A DNA stretch of 64,000 nucleotides from Hibiscus mutabilis (GCA_019671005.1 CM033712.1:72986479-73050478); one strand, 5' to 3'. Numbered from the stretch's first letter, positions 1 to 11,907 are shown. The notes: a model not told the origin generated them from the letters alone. Program-made: numbers and translations.

Positions 1-1486
1 AGTTAACCGAAATCAGATTTTGAATGGCAAAATTACCTTGTTAGTCCTCCATTGTTTTTGTCTTTTTTAGTGTGAGCGTGCCCCTTGGTTTTATTACAAT
101 ATTAGCCCTCGCAAGTTTATGTCAGTTTGTAATTAAGTCCTTAAATGTGTCTTTTGTTCATTCAAATTCTGATTTCTGACTTTGTTTTTAGTGCATTTCA
201 GTTCCCATTGTGATTTAAATAAATTACGTTTTATTTTCTTTGTTTTTGGTATGATTACTTTGCTCTTTAGTATTTACTTTTTTATATTTTATGATTTTCT
301 ACATGTGTTCTTTTGATATCATGCTTTTGAGTTTTAATTTATTTTGCTCGTATTATATGCTTGTTCGTTTTATATGTTATGCTTAATTTAATTCGCATAT
401 TCATGACCGTGTTATCATGTTTTTTGTTTTTCTTAGTTTATTTATGATATCACGTTTTTTGTGTGTTTTAATTCTTTTGCTCATCGTATATGTTTATTTT
501 AGGTGTTGTCTTAGTTTCTTAGCATGTATCAAGTTTGTAAAATGCTAATAAATTTTCATATCCTTGTTGTTTTCTTTCAGGTTATATGTTAGTGTTTTTT
601 ATGATGTTTTTATTTTAGTGTGTGCATAATTGGTCATATGTTAAGTTTTAATGTGTTACCATGACATTAGTGTTTTTATTAATTATGCATGTTTAGTTTG
701 GTCGTTTATCATGTCTATGTGTGCCTTAGTATGTATTATTTTGTTTTGCATTTTAGGCCATACGTTAAAATGGGTATTGTTTGTCAAATAAATGCCATGC
801 ACGTGTTGTTTTTGTGCTTTTTTTTATACATATGCTCAAGCATGTTAGGATTAGTTTATTTAAATTTTGGAAGCATATTTTTTTCTTCTTTTCCATATTT
901 GTGCTTATGTTTTGTGCTCATTAGGGTATGTTGTGTTTTTTTTCTTGTTTATATACTTGTTTATTTTATTTAATTTTGCAAAATTCATGTGTTTATGTTT
1001 TTTATATATCATGTCAATGTAAATGTTTATTATTTTTGCTTTCTAAGGTTGCATAATGGAATATAAATTGTCAATGTGGTGCCCTTTTATCCGAGCGTAA
1101 ACGGGGCTAGTATCAGGCGTAGTGATGATGGTTGGGCGTTTGCTCTCGGATAACGGGGCTTTTAAAATCTACTCACACTTATAACCAAATTTTAATTTAA
1201 TCGTCAATTTAATCCGGAAAATCTAATATTAATAAAGTGGTAGTTATTAAAGTACCAATTTTGGGCGGTGTGGGGGTGCTAATCCTTCCACATTCGAAAC
1301 TGACTCCCGAACCCAAAGTTTTTGAATCTCTGGTTTTATGGTGTCCGGCCTACCTAACTGGCCGGTGGCGACTCCAATTTCTAAATAAAATGCGGTTTTC
1401 AAACCCCCCCACGGAATAAACATTTTTATCCGAAAGACGACAACACTTCGAAAACTCGTTTTTTAGCGAAAACGAATATCGCTACA
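1..1486 (+). mobile_element. Tat/Ogre-like LTR, 3' part (element E1, enters from left of window)
   Basis: T-rich sequence followed from about 1080 by a block shared with the LTR ends at 16870-17267, 28030-28474 and, inverted, 57029-57480. The block includes 'ccgagcgtaaacggggc' and 'ccggtggcgactcc'. It ends in cgctaca at 1486, the same CA-type end as the other copies, and is followed directly by Copia LTR sequence rather than by a primer binding site. I therefore read it as the 3' LTR of an element lying mostly outside the window and inserted into that Copia LTR. Bases 1487-1491 (GATAC) would be its target duplication. It is closest by eye to the LTR at 57029-59880. Small ORFs here are not credible genes. 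Confidence 0.75.
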
Positions 1487-1594
1487 GATACACATAATAA
1501 GACTGAAACAATAATAATGGCTTTATTAATAAACAAGATAAAATAAGTATGTCTTTTACAACCATCTCATGATTGGTCTTTGGGCATACTCCAA
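1487..1594 (-). mobile_element. Copia-type LTR fragment (first ~108 bp of the LTR)
   Basis: Matches almost base for base the last part of the full LTR at 20287-21694, in the same orientation. It ends at 1594 in the complement of TGTTGGAGTATGCCC, a Copia-like LTR start. The rest of this LTR must lie beyond the E1 insertion to the left of the window. The DNA after it (ccccgaaac...) is the same as after the full LTR in unit B, so the Copia LTR was present at this junction before units A and B separated. Confidence 0.8.
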
Positions 1595-1595
1595 C

Positions 1596-1814
1596 ACCCC
1601 GAAACAATATGTTTATTTCAATATCGATTTGTTTGGTGCCAGGATTCTATGTGAATACCATCACATAGACTTCGGCCATGCAATGGAAGAGTGCGCGTTT
1701 CTGAAAGGCAAGATATATAAGCTTATTAAGAAAAGAATGTTTTCCTTTGAGAATAGAAGACCTAGATTCCAAAAAAGAGGCCGAGTTTTTGGGAAGTTTG
1801 AAGGGATGGGATGA
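1596..1814 (+). pseudogene. Tat-type gag C-terminal remnant, unit A
   Basis: About 72 codons. The visible motif is CEYH-x5-GH-x4-C followed by FLKGKIYKLIKK, resembling the Cys/His end of Tat/Ogre gag proteins, where a CxYHxGxxGHxxxxC-type signature precedes a short helical stretch. The glycines are partly lost here (HHIDFGHAMEEC). The paralogue at 21697-21912 keeps the form CEYHHGDFGYTTEEC. No capsid domain precedes it because the Copia LTR abuts it. Truncated and presumably non-functional. Confidence 0.65.
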
Positions 1815-3418
1815 ATGATTGGTGATGTGATGGTCAAGGATTTATGATGAATCTTATTCATATTGTTAGTCTTTCCCTTTTCTTCTTTGATGTGTGTAGC
1901 TAATTTTGCTACTGTTTGCTTGGGAGTAGCAAATACCTTTTAAGGGCTTATGTTATGTTTACTTGTTCGATTTCAATGAAAGAGGCATTCATGTGCATTT
2001 CTTTTAAACATTTCATTTATTCCTTTTTATTATGAAATTACTTTTGTTTTCCCCAACATATATGTATATATCTTCTGCAAGATCGACTTTAATTCAAAAT
2101 TTAAAAGTCTAAAGTTGTGAGGACACTGCAAATGAGAACACCTTCTATGCTATCTGGGCCAAGGGAGGAACAACAATTAGTGTTCAGGAATAATAGGCCG
2201 ATCCCATTGAGTGAATTTTCCTCTCAGGCATTGTTGTTCAAGGTCCTTGAATGAAGTGATAACCCTAAAACATCTACCACCTGAAGACTGTTGGATATCC
2301 ATAAATGGGAGCGCATTTGGCATTCCTTCATTTCCCTTCATGAAGCAAAAAAATAAGAAAAATATCCATTGTCGTCCCCTTTTGAGCCTGATAATGTTCT
2401 TTCTGATTCAACCCAAACCAAGGATCACCCGTAAAAGGAGATAAAAGTTGTAGATAAATAAATAATAGCGAATTCCGATTATGCTATGAAAATGATGCCT
2501 CATGAATTAAGGGGCGATAAAGGGGAATAAGTGTGTTGAATACAATCTTCAGTTTGGGCAACAGAAACATTAAAAGGAAACATGGAAAGAAAAGCTTGTA
2601 CTCAAAGAGCCAACCAAATCAAGTTGGAAGTCACCAACGCAAGAGTTAAAAAAGCTGAAAGTGAAAGCACTAAGTTGAAGAGTGCAATTGTAAAAACAAA
2701 AAAGGGGTGCGAGATAAATAGAGAAATGTCTATATGAATTCTTCATCTAAATGAATCAGCCTTGAAAGATTGATCACCTTTAAATGGAAGCATACATCAA
2801 TATAGTGTGAAGATGCAAGGTGATCCGAAGCTACACTAGAAGAAAGGAAATGAACTCTAGGGTAAAACCCCAAAAACGGGCAGTCTAGAGCAATCCAAAA
2901 AAGAAAAAAGAAAATAGTACTTCATCTGAGCATATCCAGATCAGACAGTATGTAATTGAGAGTTTCAGTCAGAAGAAATGATCATTGGTTTCACCACCCT
3001 TAAACACTTGTTTGGTCCTATATATCCTTTCTTTCATAACCACGAGCCATAACCTACATTACAAGCCTTAAAAGACCATTTCGATCATACATGGATGTTT
3101 GAGTTAGATGAATTTTCCTTCAGATCACATCTCGCCTATCGGGGTTAACCTTTCTTCAGGGATTGCCACAATTATAATGCCTAATTGAGATCAGAAAAGA
3201 GGGAAATATGAGGCACGATGAGATAGCAAGTTAAAGAGAGCCACCTTAAATTGGGTAGAAATTAGGTATGAGAGTTGTTCCTCTCAGAAGCTTAATAGCC
3301 CAGTAAGGGTTTCACATGTGTATGTATCACCATAATATTCGTGGTCTTTTAAACAGAAGTTTCACTTGGGTTGATTTTTTTATAAAAAAAAAACTAAGCT
3401 TGATTTCAATAAACAGTG

Positions 3419-3423
3419 TTTGC
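3419..3423. repeat. Target-site duplication TTTGC, left copy
   Basis: Identical to 13487-13491, immediately outside both ends of the Athila-type element. The paralogous unoccupied site in unit B reads cttgcc at 23542-23547. Confidence 0.95.
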
Positions 3424-4977
3424 TGTTGCGCGTAATAAGTGCTACGCAATTGTGCAAGTATACACGTCGCAAGTTATAGTATAAAAGATATCGTCTCCAC
3501 AGGGATTGGTGCCACTTCAAGAATCTAGTCTCTTGCACTGTAAAAAGTAAAAACACAAGTAAAGGATTATCGAAGTTTAACTAATTACTAATCTAGAAAG
3601 CAATAAAATAAAATAAAAGATGAATTCAATTGAGAGAGATAGGCTAGGTTATCGTGAGTTGAGGTGTGATAGCCGATTGGATTGTCTTGGTAAAAGAGTG
3701 CATGGGCAACTCAGTTGCCGTGGCGACTTGCTGTAACGGGGTTGCCTTGGCAACTAATTGATGGTTGCTTGGGCGACTAGTTGGGCAACTACTTGGGCGA
3801 TCGGGCAGCAACTTCAAGGTTCGGCGGAGCGTTCTTCAATGGTTTCTTCTTATCCCTAAGTCGAAACTCTAGCTACTTGTGCATGCCTTGATAATACATC
3901 CTGCGTGAATCAAGGGTGAACAACAACCAATCTTGCGCTCCTCTTAGCCGTTGAAATCCTTAACTTATTCCTAAGCCGGATTAATCTTCACCATCATTGG
4001 ATTGCATAAAGATCATATTCATTCGTTTCTTGAATCTAACTCTCCCGATATTAGATAAATGGATGAAATCACGAGATCCTCTCCCAATTCACTCATAAAG
4101 CAATAATAGGAACCAAGAATGAATAAACCTTGAAATAGAAAAGTGCAAACTCTTATTACCTAAACAAAAACCAATAGTTTCTCACAACCACAAAACACAA
4201 TAACCATAGCCAAGTAAATTTAGTTCATGGCTAGGTTCCAAAGAAACACAAGATAATTAATCCCTAGCATGAACCCAATCGAACAAAGATGAAGGAAGAG
4301 GCTTGTCGAAATCCTCCTTGCCCTTGATGCTTGTCGAAAATTCTCTCCTCTTGCCCTACTTGGACTTGCCAAAATTTCCCTCTTGCTCTCCCCCTTGAAT
4401 TGTCGAAAATCTCTTGCTATTTATAGGGCTAGGCCAAAGTCCTTCTTTGAGGAGGAGTTTGAGTTGGAATTAAATTATCTTTAAAGAATATAATTCTTTA
4501 TTATAATTTTATTCCTATTAGAACTTCTCCTATCCACTTGGAATTTAATTCTTCTTTAATCTCTGCATGGCAATCAAATTCCTTTGGGCTTGGACCTTGC
4601 TCCATGTCATCTTGGGCTTGTAAAATCATGAATTTCGACATCCATATTGCTTTTGGTCTTTGTCGACAAATGCCATGGCAACTGGCTCGCGTCTCCTTCA
4701 TGCACTGCCGGCAACTAGCTCGGCATATCCTTCATGCATTGCCCGGCAACTAGCTCGGCATTGCTTTGGAAAGTGATCCTGCACATACACACAAAAAAAC
4801 ACACACCAAAGCAGCATCTATTTCCACAAAAATCACCAAGTTATGTAATCAAGCTCAACGATTGAAGGAAACATGGATTAATGCATGAATGGCTAACTAT
4901 GCAACTAATATGAGCCTAAGTCTAACAATAATATGAGTAAAAAGGGTAAGAAAAATAGTACTTTTGAACACTTATCA
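3424..4977 (-). repeat. 3' LTR of the Athila-type element
   Basis: 1554 bp. It differs from 11934-13486 at about 15-20 positions by eye, many of them small indels around GC-rich ttgcc/ggcaac motifs (for example at about 3731, 4690, 4710 and 4742). That suggests about 1% LTR divergence and a comparatively recent insertion. Confidence 0.95.
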
Positions 4978-4993
4978 CACCCCAAACTCGAAC
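4978..4993 (-). promoter_or_regulatory. Polypurine tract of the Athila-type element
   Basis: On the minus strand gttcgagtttggggtg sits directly before the 3' LTR start TGATAAGTG, the expected position of the plus-strand DNA primer. Confidence 0.7.
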
Positions 4994-5261
4994 TATTGCT
5001 TGTCCTCAAGCAATGCAAACTCATAATTACCTGCCAAGACTTCAAATTTTCACAAACTTAGCTTTGAACTTGATTTCAATTCTCTGAACCGGGCACAAAG
5101 TATGATTGGCTTTTTATTTTTCAGAAAACTGATGAATTACTCGGAATCAAACTATAATGCTTGTGAGTGTGTGCGGAGTTGTGTGCAAGTTGATTTTTCG
5201 GATTCTATGCAAACAATAGGTTTTCAAATTACTTCATTGGGTTCTTTTTAACATGTTTTAA

Positions 5262-5448
5262 CTAGAGCCAATTTCGGGCACCTCTAGTGTTTTATTTTTA
5301 GTTTTCTTAAGTTAATTTAATCGACTAGAGCCGGTTTGGGCACCTCTAGTTAACCGAAAAAAATTTTAACGCCTCCTAGAGCCAGTTTGGGCACCTCTAG
5401 TGATCAATTTTTTTAGCATATGCTAGAGCCAATTTCGGGCACCTCTAG
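5262..5448 (-). repeat. Four copies of a ~26-bp CTAGAG...CTCTAG repeat upstream of the 3' LTR
   Basis: Copies at 5262-5287, 5325-5349, 5376-5400 and 5423-5448 each begin CTAGAGCC and end GGGCACCTCTAG. The ends CTAGAG/CTCTAG are a 6-bp inverted repeat, so each copy can fold into a small hairpin. Spacing is about 63, 51 and 47 bp, with unrelated AT-rich DNA between copies. Confidence 0.85.
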
Positions 5449-6280
5449 CATTCATCCAATTTTTATTCTAATCCCCAATTAGTTAATTATCAACCTAAGT
5501 TTACTAGAACTCCTTAAATCAATCAAACCACAACAGTGTTTCATCAAATTTAGCATCATAGTACAATTCTAAGTTTTTCATGGTTATCCTAGAATAAAAA
5601 TTCTATCAATTAAGTGCATTGGCAAAGTCATCATCGAATATTCATCAAATCTAAGCAATTCTTGTTCCAATTAAAGGCATGGCAAGCAATTTATGTATCC
5701 TAAATGTAATGCTTAAGATTAATGTAACTAAACATGGTAATTACTAATAACAATCCCCCAAACTCGAGTGAGGCATTGTCCTCAATGCATGCATAAAAAT
5801 AACGAAAAATAAATATAAAAATAAAATGCATACGAGGACTTACTCCGAGAGTTCGTCATCGTAGATGATTAGTTTCCTTCTAGTTGGCGTCTTGATTTTC
5901 TTGCTTGAACGTGATGGTTGTTTTCTTGTTGCCGGGACGTCTTGAGCTTTGGTTGCCGTGGCATCTTCATGGTTAGTTGCCGTGGCATCAGCTTGTCAGC
6001 AGCACGATGTAGGTTGCCGCGCATCTTCTTCATTGGTTGCCGTGGCAAGGATCTTGGCAAGAAATTTCCTTAGCATAGTAGTTGTGAGTCTTGTTGTGAA
6101 AAAGAAAATAAAGAAAACCTGAAAACTAAAGATAATGAAGAAAAAATAAAATATCTCCTAAAAATAAAAATGAAAATAAAAAGAAAAAGAAAAAGAAATA
6201 CTGAAAAGGAGAGCATGCTCATGCATCTCCTAAGTTGACCACTTCCTTGTTACGTTCCACATGGGCACCATTGTAGTGCT
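5449..6280. other. Athila 3' non-coding region with a GC-rich repeat cluster
   Basis: AT-rich spacer between integrase and the 3' LTR. It contains at 5925-6060 a cluster of ttgccgtggca-type units which, read on the minus strand in one frame, give repeated MPRQ/LPRQ peptides (a 63-codon open stretch at 5869-6060). I do not consider that stretch a gene. Confidence 0.6.
5925..6060. repeat. Cluster of near-palindromic GTTGCCGNGGCA units
   Basis: Units at about 5929, 5951, 5981, 6014 and 6039 (gttgccgggac, gttgccgtggc twice, gttgccgcgc, gttgccgtggcaa) are separated by 12-25 bp of ordinary sequence. Similar units occur at 3700-3810, 4665-4750, 7570-7625, 9365 and 10150-10260 and in the other LTR. 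Confidence 0.8.
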
Positions 6281-7606
6281 TCAATCTTTGTCCATTAACT
6301 TTGAATTCATGATTGTCGAGATGGACTTGATTATTACGGCACCATGAGAGAATGGTTTGACGACTTTGAATGGTCCCGACCATCTTGATTTCAGCTTTCC
6401 GGGAAAAGTTTTAGCCGAGAATTGAATAGGAGAACTAGTTGCCTGGGCGTGAATTGTCGTGGCAATAGTTTCTTGTCGTGCCATCGCTTTGTTTTCTCCT
6501 TGTAGATTTGTGCATTGTTATAGGCGAGTGCACGAAATTCTTCTATCTCATTGAGATCCATCAAGCGCTTTTGTCCGCACTTTCCCAATCCATATTCACG
6601 GTCTTGATTGCCCAAGACGCCTTGTGCTCGATTTCCACCGGTAGATGACATGTTTTACCATAGACAAGCCGGAAGGGGACATACCTAATGGTGTTTTGAA
6701 TGCAAAGCGATATGCCCAAAGTCGTCATCTAGTCTTAATGACCAATCCTTCCTTGCGGGATTTACAACTTTCTCGAGTATTCCCTTCAACTCCCGGTTGG
6801 AAATTTCTGCTGCCCGTTGGTTTGTGGGTGATATGCCGTGGCGATCTTGTGTGATATGCCGAGCGTTGCAACATCTTGGCAATTAGTCATTGTCAAAATG
6901 CTTGCCCCCGTCGCTGATAATTGCTCTCGCATCCCAAACCGTAAATATGTTTTTCTCAGAATCGTTGCACGGTCTTGGAATCGCTGTTGGGGAACTGCAG
7001 CTGCCTCTACCCATTTAGACACATAGTCGGCGGCGAGTAAGATGTAGAGGTTGCCGAATGAAGATGGAAAAGGTCCCATAAAATCGATCCCCATACATCG
7101 AACAGTTCCACCTCGATGATGTTCGAGTGGCATCTCATGTCGCCTAGAGATATTGCCCGCCCTCCGCAACGATCACATTGCTTGTAAAAGTCTTGGGCAT
7201 CTTTGTACAATGTTGGCCAATACAAACCGGATTGCAAGACTTTGGCCGCGGTACGAGTTCCTCCAAAATGTCCTCCATAGGGTGAAGAATGGCATTGCCG
7301 GAGTACATTCTGTTGCTCTTCTTCAGGGACACATCGACGTATAACCTGATCTGCACATTGTTTAAACAAAAGAGGCTCGTCCCAAAAGTAATGCTTAGCA
7401 TTATGGCGGAACCGCTTCTTCCCTTGGTAAGTAATGCCATACGGAAAAATACCACAAACAAGGAAGTTAACTAAATCTGCGTACGGGGTATTGCCGGGGC
7501 ATGTCTTTGCCGTAGTGTTCGCTCCCAAAATTGCTGAGGCGTGCTCGCAAAAGACTCGCTGCGGCGTCGAGAGTTGCCGAGGCGTCATGGGTTGTCGAGG
7601 CGTCAA
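6281..7606 (-). pseudogene. Athila integrase (zinc-binding, core and C-terminal parts), frame-disrupted
   Basis: In minus order: an H2C2-type zinc-binding segment (HSSPYGGHFGGTRTAAKVLQ, then YWPTLYKDA and CDRC, about 7190-7300); the catalytic core start DFMGPFPSSFGNLYILL (about 7040-7090); the second catalytic region, where SDGGKHFD is readable only in another frame near 6905-6930; HPQTNGQ near 6815; and the C-terminal LLFNSRLKLFP ... SRWSGPFKV block near 6370-6430. The order and motifs are those of Ty3/gypsy integrases, which insert the cDNA into the chromosome. At least three frame changes split it. A cluster of GC-rich repeat units (7555-7625) lies just before the domain. Confidence 0.85.
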
Positions 7607-7625
7607 GGGTTGCCGAGGCGATTAG
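7555..7625. repeat. Tandem GC-rich units between RNase H and integrase
   Basis: Three units of about 17 bp with the core gttgccgaggcgtc (one reads gttgtcgaggcgtc), in tandem. On the minus strand they encode either ASATLDAS-like or TPRQPMTPRQ-like peptides depending on frame. Confidence 0.85.
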
Positions 7626-7859
7626 AATTTGTTCATCCGGGAATGCATCGCATATCTCTAGATCCGCGTCCTCTTCCCTATTGCGTTCCAAACGTGATAA
7701 GTGATCGCCACTTGATTTTCTTCCTTTCACCGCCCTTAATTTCAATATCAAATTCTTGTAAAAGTAATATCCAACGAATCAAACGAGGTTTAGCATCCTT
7801 TTTAGCAAATAAGTATTTGATTGCCGAATGGTCCGTATGAACAATTACCTTTGTACCAA

Positions 7860-8057
7860 TTAAATAGGATCGAACTTGTCAAATGCGAAAACTACAGCTA
7901 GTAACTCTTTCTCCGTTGTTGTGTAATTCATTTGAGCATCGTTAAGAGTTTTACTAGCGTAGTATATCACATGGAAGGTCTTACCATGCGTTGGCCTAGG
8001 ACTGCTCCTACCGCAAATCACTTGCATCACACATGAGCTCAAAAGGTAGCGTCCCAA
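7860..8057 (-). pseudogene. Athila RNase H remnant
   Basis: Reads FHVIYYASKTLNDAQMNYTTTEKELLAVVFAFDKF, the standard RNase H segment of Ty3/gypsy pol with the catalytic-site Glu in the TTEKELLAVV motif (motif spans about 7865-7965). The upstream part (CDAS-like) is frame-shifted into the adjoining reading frame. The domain degrades the RNA of the RNA:DNA hybrid during reverse transcription. Non-functional as found. Confidence 0.85.
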
Positions 8058-8295
8058 TCTGGTGGAACAACAATGGGTGCCGAGGCAAGCTTTTTCTTTA
8101 GGGTTTCAAATGCTTGAGTGCAAGAATCATCAAAATCGAAGACTTTATCCTGTTCAAGCAGACACACAAAGGTTTAGTGATTTTAGAAAAGTTATGAATG
8201 AACCTCCCGTAAAAACCTGCATGTCCGAGAAAACTTCAATTCCTTTAACCGAATTTTGTGGGGTAATCTCTCGATCACGTCCACCTTGGCTTTGT

Positions 8296-9050
8296 CTACT
8301 TCAATTCCTTGGATGAGATCTTATGGCCGAGCACTATTCCTTCATCTACCATAAAGTGGCATTTCTCCCAATTGAGGACTAAATCTGCTTCTTCGCATCT
8401 TGCCAACACCTCTCTAAATTGCCGAGACAAATTGTCCGGGTCATTACCAAAAACCGAAAAATCATCCATGAAGATCTCAAGGAAGTCTTCGACCATGTCC
8501 GAAAAGAGCGCCATCATACATCTTTGGAAGGTTGCCGGGCGTTACATAATCCGAACGGCATCCTTCGAAGGCATAAGTACCGTAGGGGCATGTGAAGGTT
8601 GTCTTTTCTTGATCTTCAGTGCTATGGCAATCTGATTGTAACCTGAATAACCATCAAGAAAACAATAAAAGGGTTTACCCGCAAGACGGTCAAGCATTTG
8701 ATCAATAAAGGGTAATGGGAAGTGATCTTTCCTAGTGGCTTTGTTTAGCTTTCGATAGTCCATACAAACCCTCCAACCGTCACATCCTGGTTGGGATAAG
8801 TTCATTATTTTCATTGCTTACCACTGTTATACCTCCCCTTTTTCGCACACATTGTACCGGACTTACCCACGCATTTACTCGGAGATAGGGTATATAATGC
8901 CGGCGTCAAGCCACTTGATGATTTCTTTCATTACAACCCCTTTCATGGCATGATTCAGTCTCCTCCGGGCCTCAATTGAAGGTTTGTGATCATCTTCCAA
9001 CAAGATCTTGTGCATGCACACCGCCGGCTAATTCCCTTCAAGTCGGCAAT
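8296..9050 (-). pseudogene. Athila reverse transcriptase, frame-disrupted
   Basis: N-terminal segment SIEARRRLNHAMKGVVMKEI and IIKWLDAGI near 8890-8985, then WVSPVQCV, then WRVCMDYRKLNKATRKDHFPLPFIDQMLDRL (8700-8775) and FLDGYSGYNQI (about 8640), the conserved fingers and palm. The catalytic box is FMDDFSVFG near 8450-8475, the gypsy form of YxDD. One base is missing at about 8535, where NAPATFQRCM would be expected, so the palm falls into two frames (8296-8517 and 8542-8814). It would copy the element RNA into DNA if repaired; it is not functional here. Confidence 0.9.
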
Positions 9051-9194
9051 TGTCCACCCTATTGCCTTTTATGTAGCTTCAACATGTTGATCAGCTTCTT
9101 TTCACGCTCAGTCTGTAACTTAGAAGAAATAATTACAGTAATGTATTATCGGTCCCTAAGTATACATATTTCAGTTGCTCGCAATTGTTTCAAC

Positions 9195-9790
9195 TCAAGA
9201 ATTGGTGGATTTTCGATGAGGGTTTTTCGATCTTACCTTCCTTACCCGAGTAGTCCAGTGGTTCAAAGTATGTACCGGTCGATTGACCAGCCAATTTACC
9301 TCTTCTGGTTGTTCCTCATCGACCGGTTCTTCATACTCCTCAGGTTCCTCTTGATCGGCAATGTAGTTGCCGAGGCAACTAAATTCCTCATCGGTTAAAC
9401 TCGCCGTGGCATGAAGTAGTTGGCATTCTTCTCGATCATCGGCATGCCTTAGTGTTTGGAACACATTTAGTTTTACCTGCTGGTCATTCACCCTCATTGT
9501 GAGTTCTCCTTTTCAACATCAATCAAAGTTCTCCCCGCCGCTAGGAATGGTCTTCCGAGAATGATAGGCGATGCTCATCTCGCTTCACAATCTAAAACAA
9601 TAAAGTCAGCGGAAAAATAAATTTATCAACTTTTACCAAGATGTCCTCGATTTTTCCCTCCGGATGCACATAGGATCTGCTTAGCCAGTCAGTAGCATAA
9701 TCAAGTTGTAGGTCTTGCCTTCCCGATTCCTAGTTTCGGAAAACCGATTTAGGCATCAAGTTTATGCTAGCCCCTAGGTCGCATAGTGCT
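9195..9790 (-). pseudogene. Athila protease region, frame-disrupted
   Basis: The retropepsin active-site motif LCDLGASINLMPKSVF is readable at about 9735-9785, matching the CDLGASIN variant usual in Athila-type elements. It continues through a segment like EGKIEDILVKVDKFIFPADF (about 9615-9670) to MRVNDQQVKLNVF and an acidic linker (EEPEEYEEPVDEEQPEE, 9195-9497). The protease would release gag and pol products. Several frame changes separate these pieces. Confidence 0.75.
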
Positions 9791-11640
9791 TTCCCGACAT
9801 AGTGATTTCCAATAGAACAGGTATTGTGAAACTTCCGGGATCCTTCAACTTGGGCGGCATACGATTGTGCAACATTGCCATGCATCCTCTCATTGCGGCA
9901 ATTGTTTCAAACTCTCCTAGCCTTGTTCTCTTGGACACAATGTCTTTAAGAAACTTGGCATAGTTTGGCATTTGTTCAATTGCTTCCACCAATGGCAAGT
10001 TGATGTGGACTTGCTTTAGGATATCAAGAAACTTCTTGAATTGGTATTCTTGCTTTTGTCGCTTCAACCTTTGTGGGAATGGTGGTGGAAGTCGGATATC
10101 TTCGATCTTTTCATTGGTTTGAAACCCGATTGACGGCATTACAGGGACATCCGAGTTGCCGATGTGTTACCAACTCGGGGTTGCCGCGGCGTGCTTATCG
10201 CAAGTTACCGAGGCGTCATTGGTTGCCGAGGCATGCTTATTGCCGGTTGCGCAGCAATTCTTGGTTCAAAGATCCGAGACTTTGCCGCTAGGTTCGCCTT
10301 GCTCTTTTTGTGGAGTTTTGTTTGACGAGCGGGTTTGAACCTCTCTAAGTTGTTGGCCACTTCGGTGGTGATTGCCTTACATTGCTCATGGCCGCCTCCT
10401 CTTGCGACTTCAGATCGCTAGGTAAACCTCCTTGTGGTCTAGTGTTCAGATTTTGAGCAAATTGTCCGACTTGAATTTCCAATGATTTGATTGCCGCCTC
10501 TTGGTTTTGCAATCTCATCTCGGTCCTGTTAATAAAAGCATCGCTTCTTTTTATGAAATTACTATTCTCACCCATATAAGATTGAGCCATCATAAAAGCA
10601 TTTAGAGAATTTTCCAAAGAACTAGATGTTGTCGGTTGTTGCTTCTGCATCCGTTGTCGTGGCATATTTTGTCGGAATCCCGATGCTTGTGCATTCTGAT
10701 TGTTCCGTTTTAGAGCATTGTTGGGATTACTCCATGAAAAATTTGGGTGCTTCTTCCAAGCTGGATTGTATGTATTTGACATCATGTTGTTGCCCCGATT
10801 GTAATTCCCCACATAGAAGCTAGATTCGGATTCTCGCATACATTCGTAAGAATTATGGTTATCGCCACATAACTCACAAAAAGAATCCATTACCTTGACT
10901 TCATGTGTGTTGTTTGGTTTTTGCATGTTCGACCATTTTGGTTAAAGCGCCAATTGTGCCAAAATTGAATCTGATGATCCTAGTTCATGTATTGTGGCTT
11001 GGCGCCTAACTCCTCCTCTTCTAGTAGATGGGAATTGATAATCATTCTTGGCCAGCCTGCTTAAAATTTGCATTGCTTCTTCCGGTGACTTATCTAGAGT
11101 ATGCCGTTTGCCGAGGCGTCTAGCATCATCCTTGTTGGTGTATTCACGGCATTGTAAAACATTGTCACTTGAGTCCACACCGAATCTGTGTAGAGGGCAT
11201 TTATGTAGAAGTTCTCTATATCGCTCCCAAGCCTCGTACATGGATTCATCATCCGCTCTGCCGAAAAGAAGTAATGTCGTTACGGCTTATCGCTTAAATT
11301 TGTAGGATTAAATCTAGCAAGGAAATCACGACAAAGATCAGTCCAAGATGCTATGGATCCGGCAGAATGCTATTTAGCCATGCTTTCGCCTATCCTCGCT
11401 GAATAGGGGAATAATCTTAATCGTAAGACATCGTGGGTGACTCCGCGTATCTTGAACGAGTTGCAAATCTCGAGGAAAGATTTCAGATGTTGTCGCATCA
11501 TCTTCGCTTGCTGAGCCGCCAAATTGACCTATTGTGTTGATCATATTAAACATTACCGGTTTCAACTCAAAGTGGTCGGCTTCAATTTCGGGTGCGACAA
11601 CTCCCGGTTAAGTCCATCAAGATCTTCTTCAAGATAGTCT
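9774..11640 (-). pseudogene. Athila gag, frame-disrupted
   Basis: N-terminal capsid part at 11374-11565 (IGQFGGSASED, with the following LRLRLFPYS block in a shifted frame), then MYEAWERYRELLHKCPLHRFG and the helix ending LAKNDYQ (10942-11241), a Cys/His segment CELCGDNHNSYEC with SNTYNPAWKKHPNFSWSN (10345-10926), and the C-terminal block PPPFPQRLKRQKQEYQFKKF ... LPPKLKDPGSFTIP (9774-10139). This is the usual Athila-type gag order. Frames change at least four times. GC-rich repeat units are inserted between the last two blocks (10145-10265), where the frame is interrupted. Confidence 0.85.
10145..10265. repeat. Cluster of GC-rich microrepeats inside gag
   Basis: gttgccgatg, gttgccgcggcgtgcttatc, gttaccgaggcgtc, gttgccgaggcatgcttat and a decayed unit follow each other within 120 bp between two conserved gag blocks. 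Confidence 0.8.
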
Positions 11641-11907
11641 CGAATAGTTCTGCTTTCGTGCAAGAATCACTCCTCCTCCTGCCGAACATCTTGATTAATA
11701 TTGCCGCCTTGATTTGCCATTGCTTCTCTTATCCTTCGCCTAAGTCTTTGTAAGGTTCGTTCGATTTCGGATCAAAGGGATATTCTGTGAAGTCGGTCTC
11801 GCCTCGTCATATACCAATGCAAAACCAAAGTTTGTTAGCCCTTTGAATTTTAAACAAGAAAAATAAAAAGAAAGTGCAAGAAAGTAAAAACAAAGTCGCT
11901 TATTGCC

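Larger units (their letters stand above)
1595..3423 (+). mobile_element. Tat/Ogre-like array, unit A internal region, left part
   Basis: Collinear with 21695-23546 in unit B at roughly 90-95% identity by eye. It begins with a short gag-end remnant (separate entry) and then non-coding sequence typical of a non-autonomous element: no reverse transcriptase, RNase H or integrase motif was found in any frame. It is interrupted at 3423/3424 by the Athila-type element and resumes at 13487. Confidence 0.75.

Noticed and set aside
1237..1419. 60-codon frame in the LTR1 end
   Set aside because: The same block is repeated in four LTRs with frame changes; it is conserved LTR DNA.
5869..6060. MPRQ-repeat peptide frame as a possible gene
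   Set aside because: It is the translation of the GC-rich microrepeat cluster, which also occurs in LTRs and in other frames.
6645..6854. Plus-strand frames across the Athila element (also 7541-7840, 8976-9398, 10073-10338)
   Set aside because: Antisense shadows of gag/pol coding sequence, with no recognisable domain.
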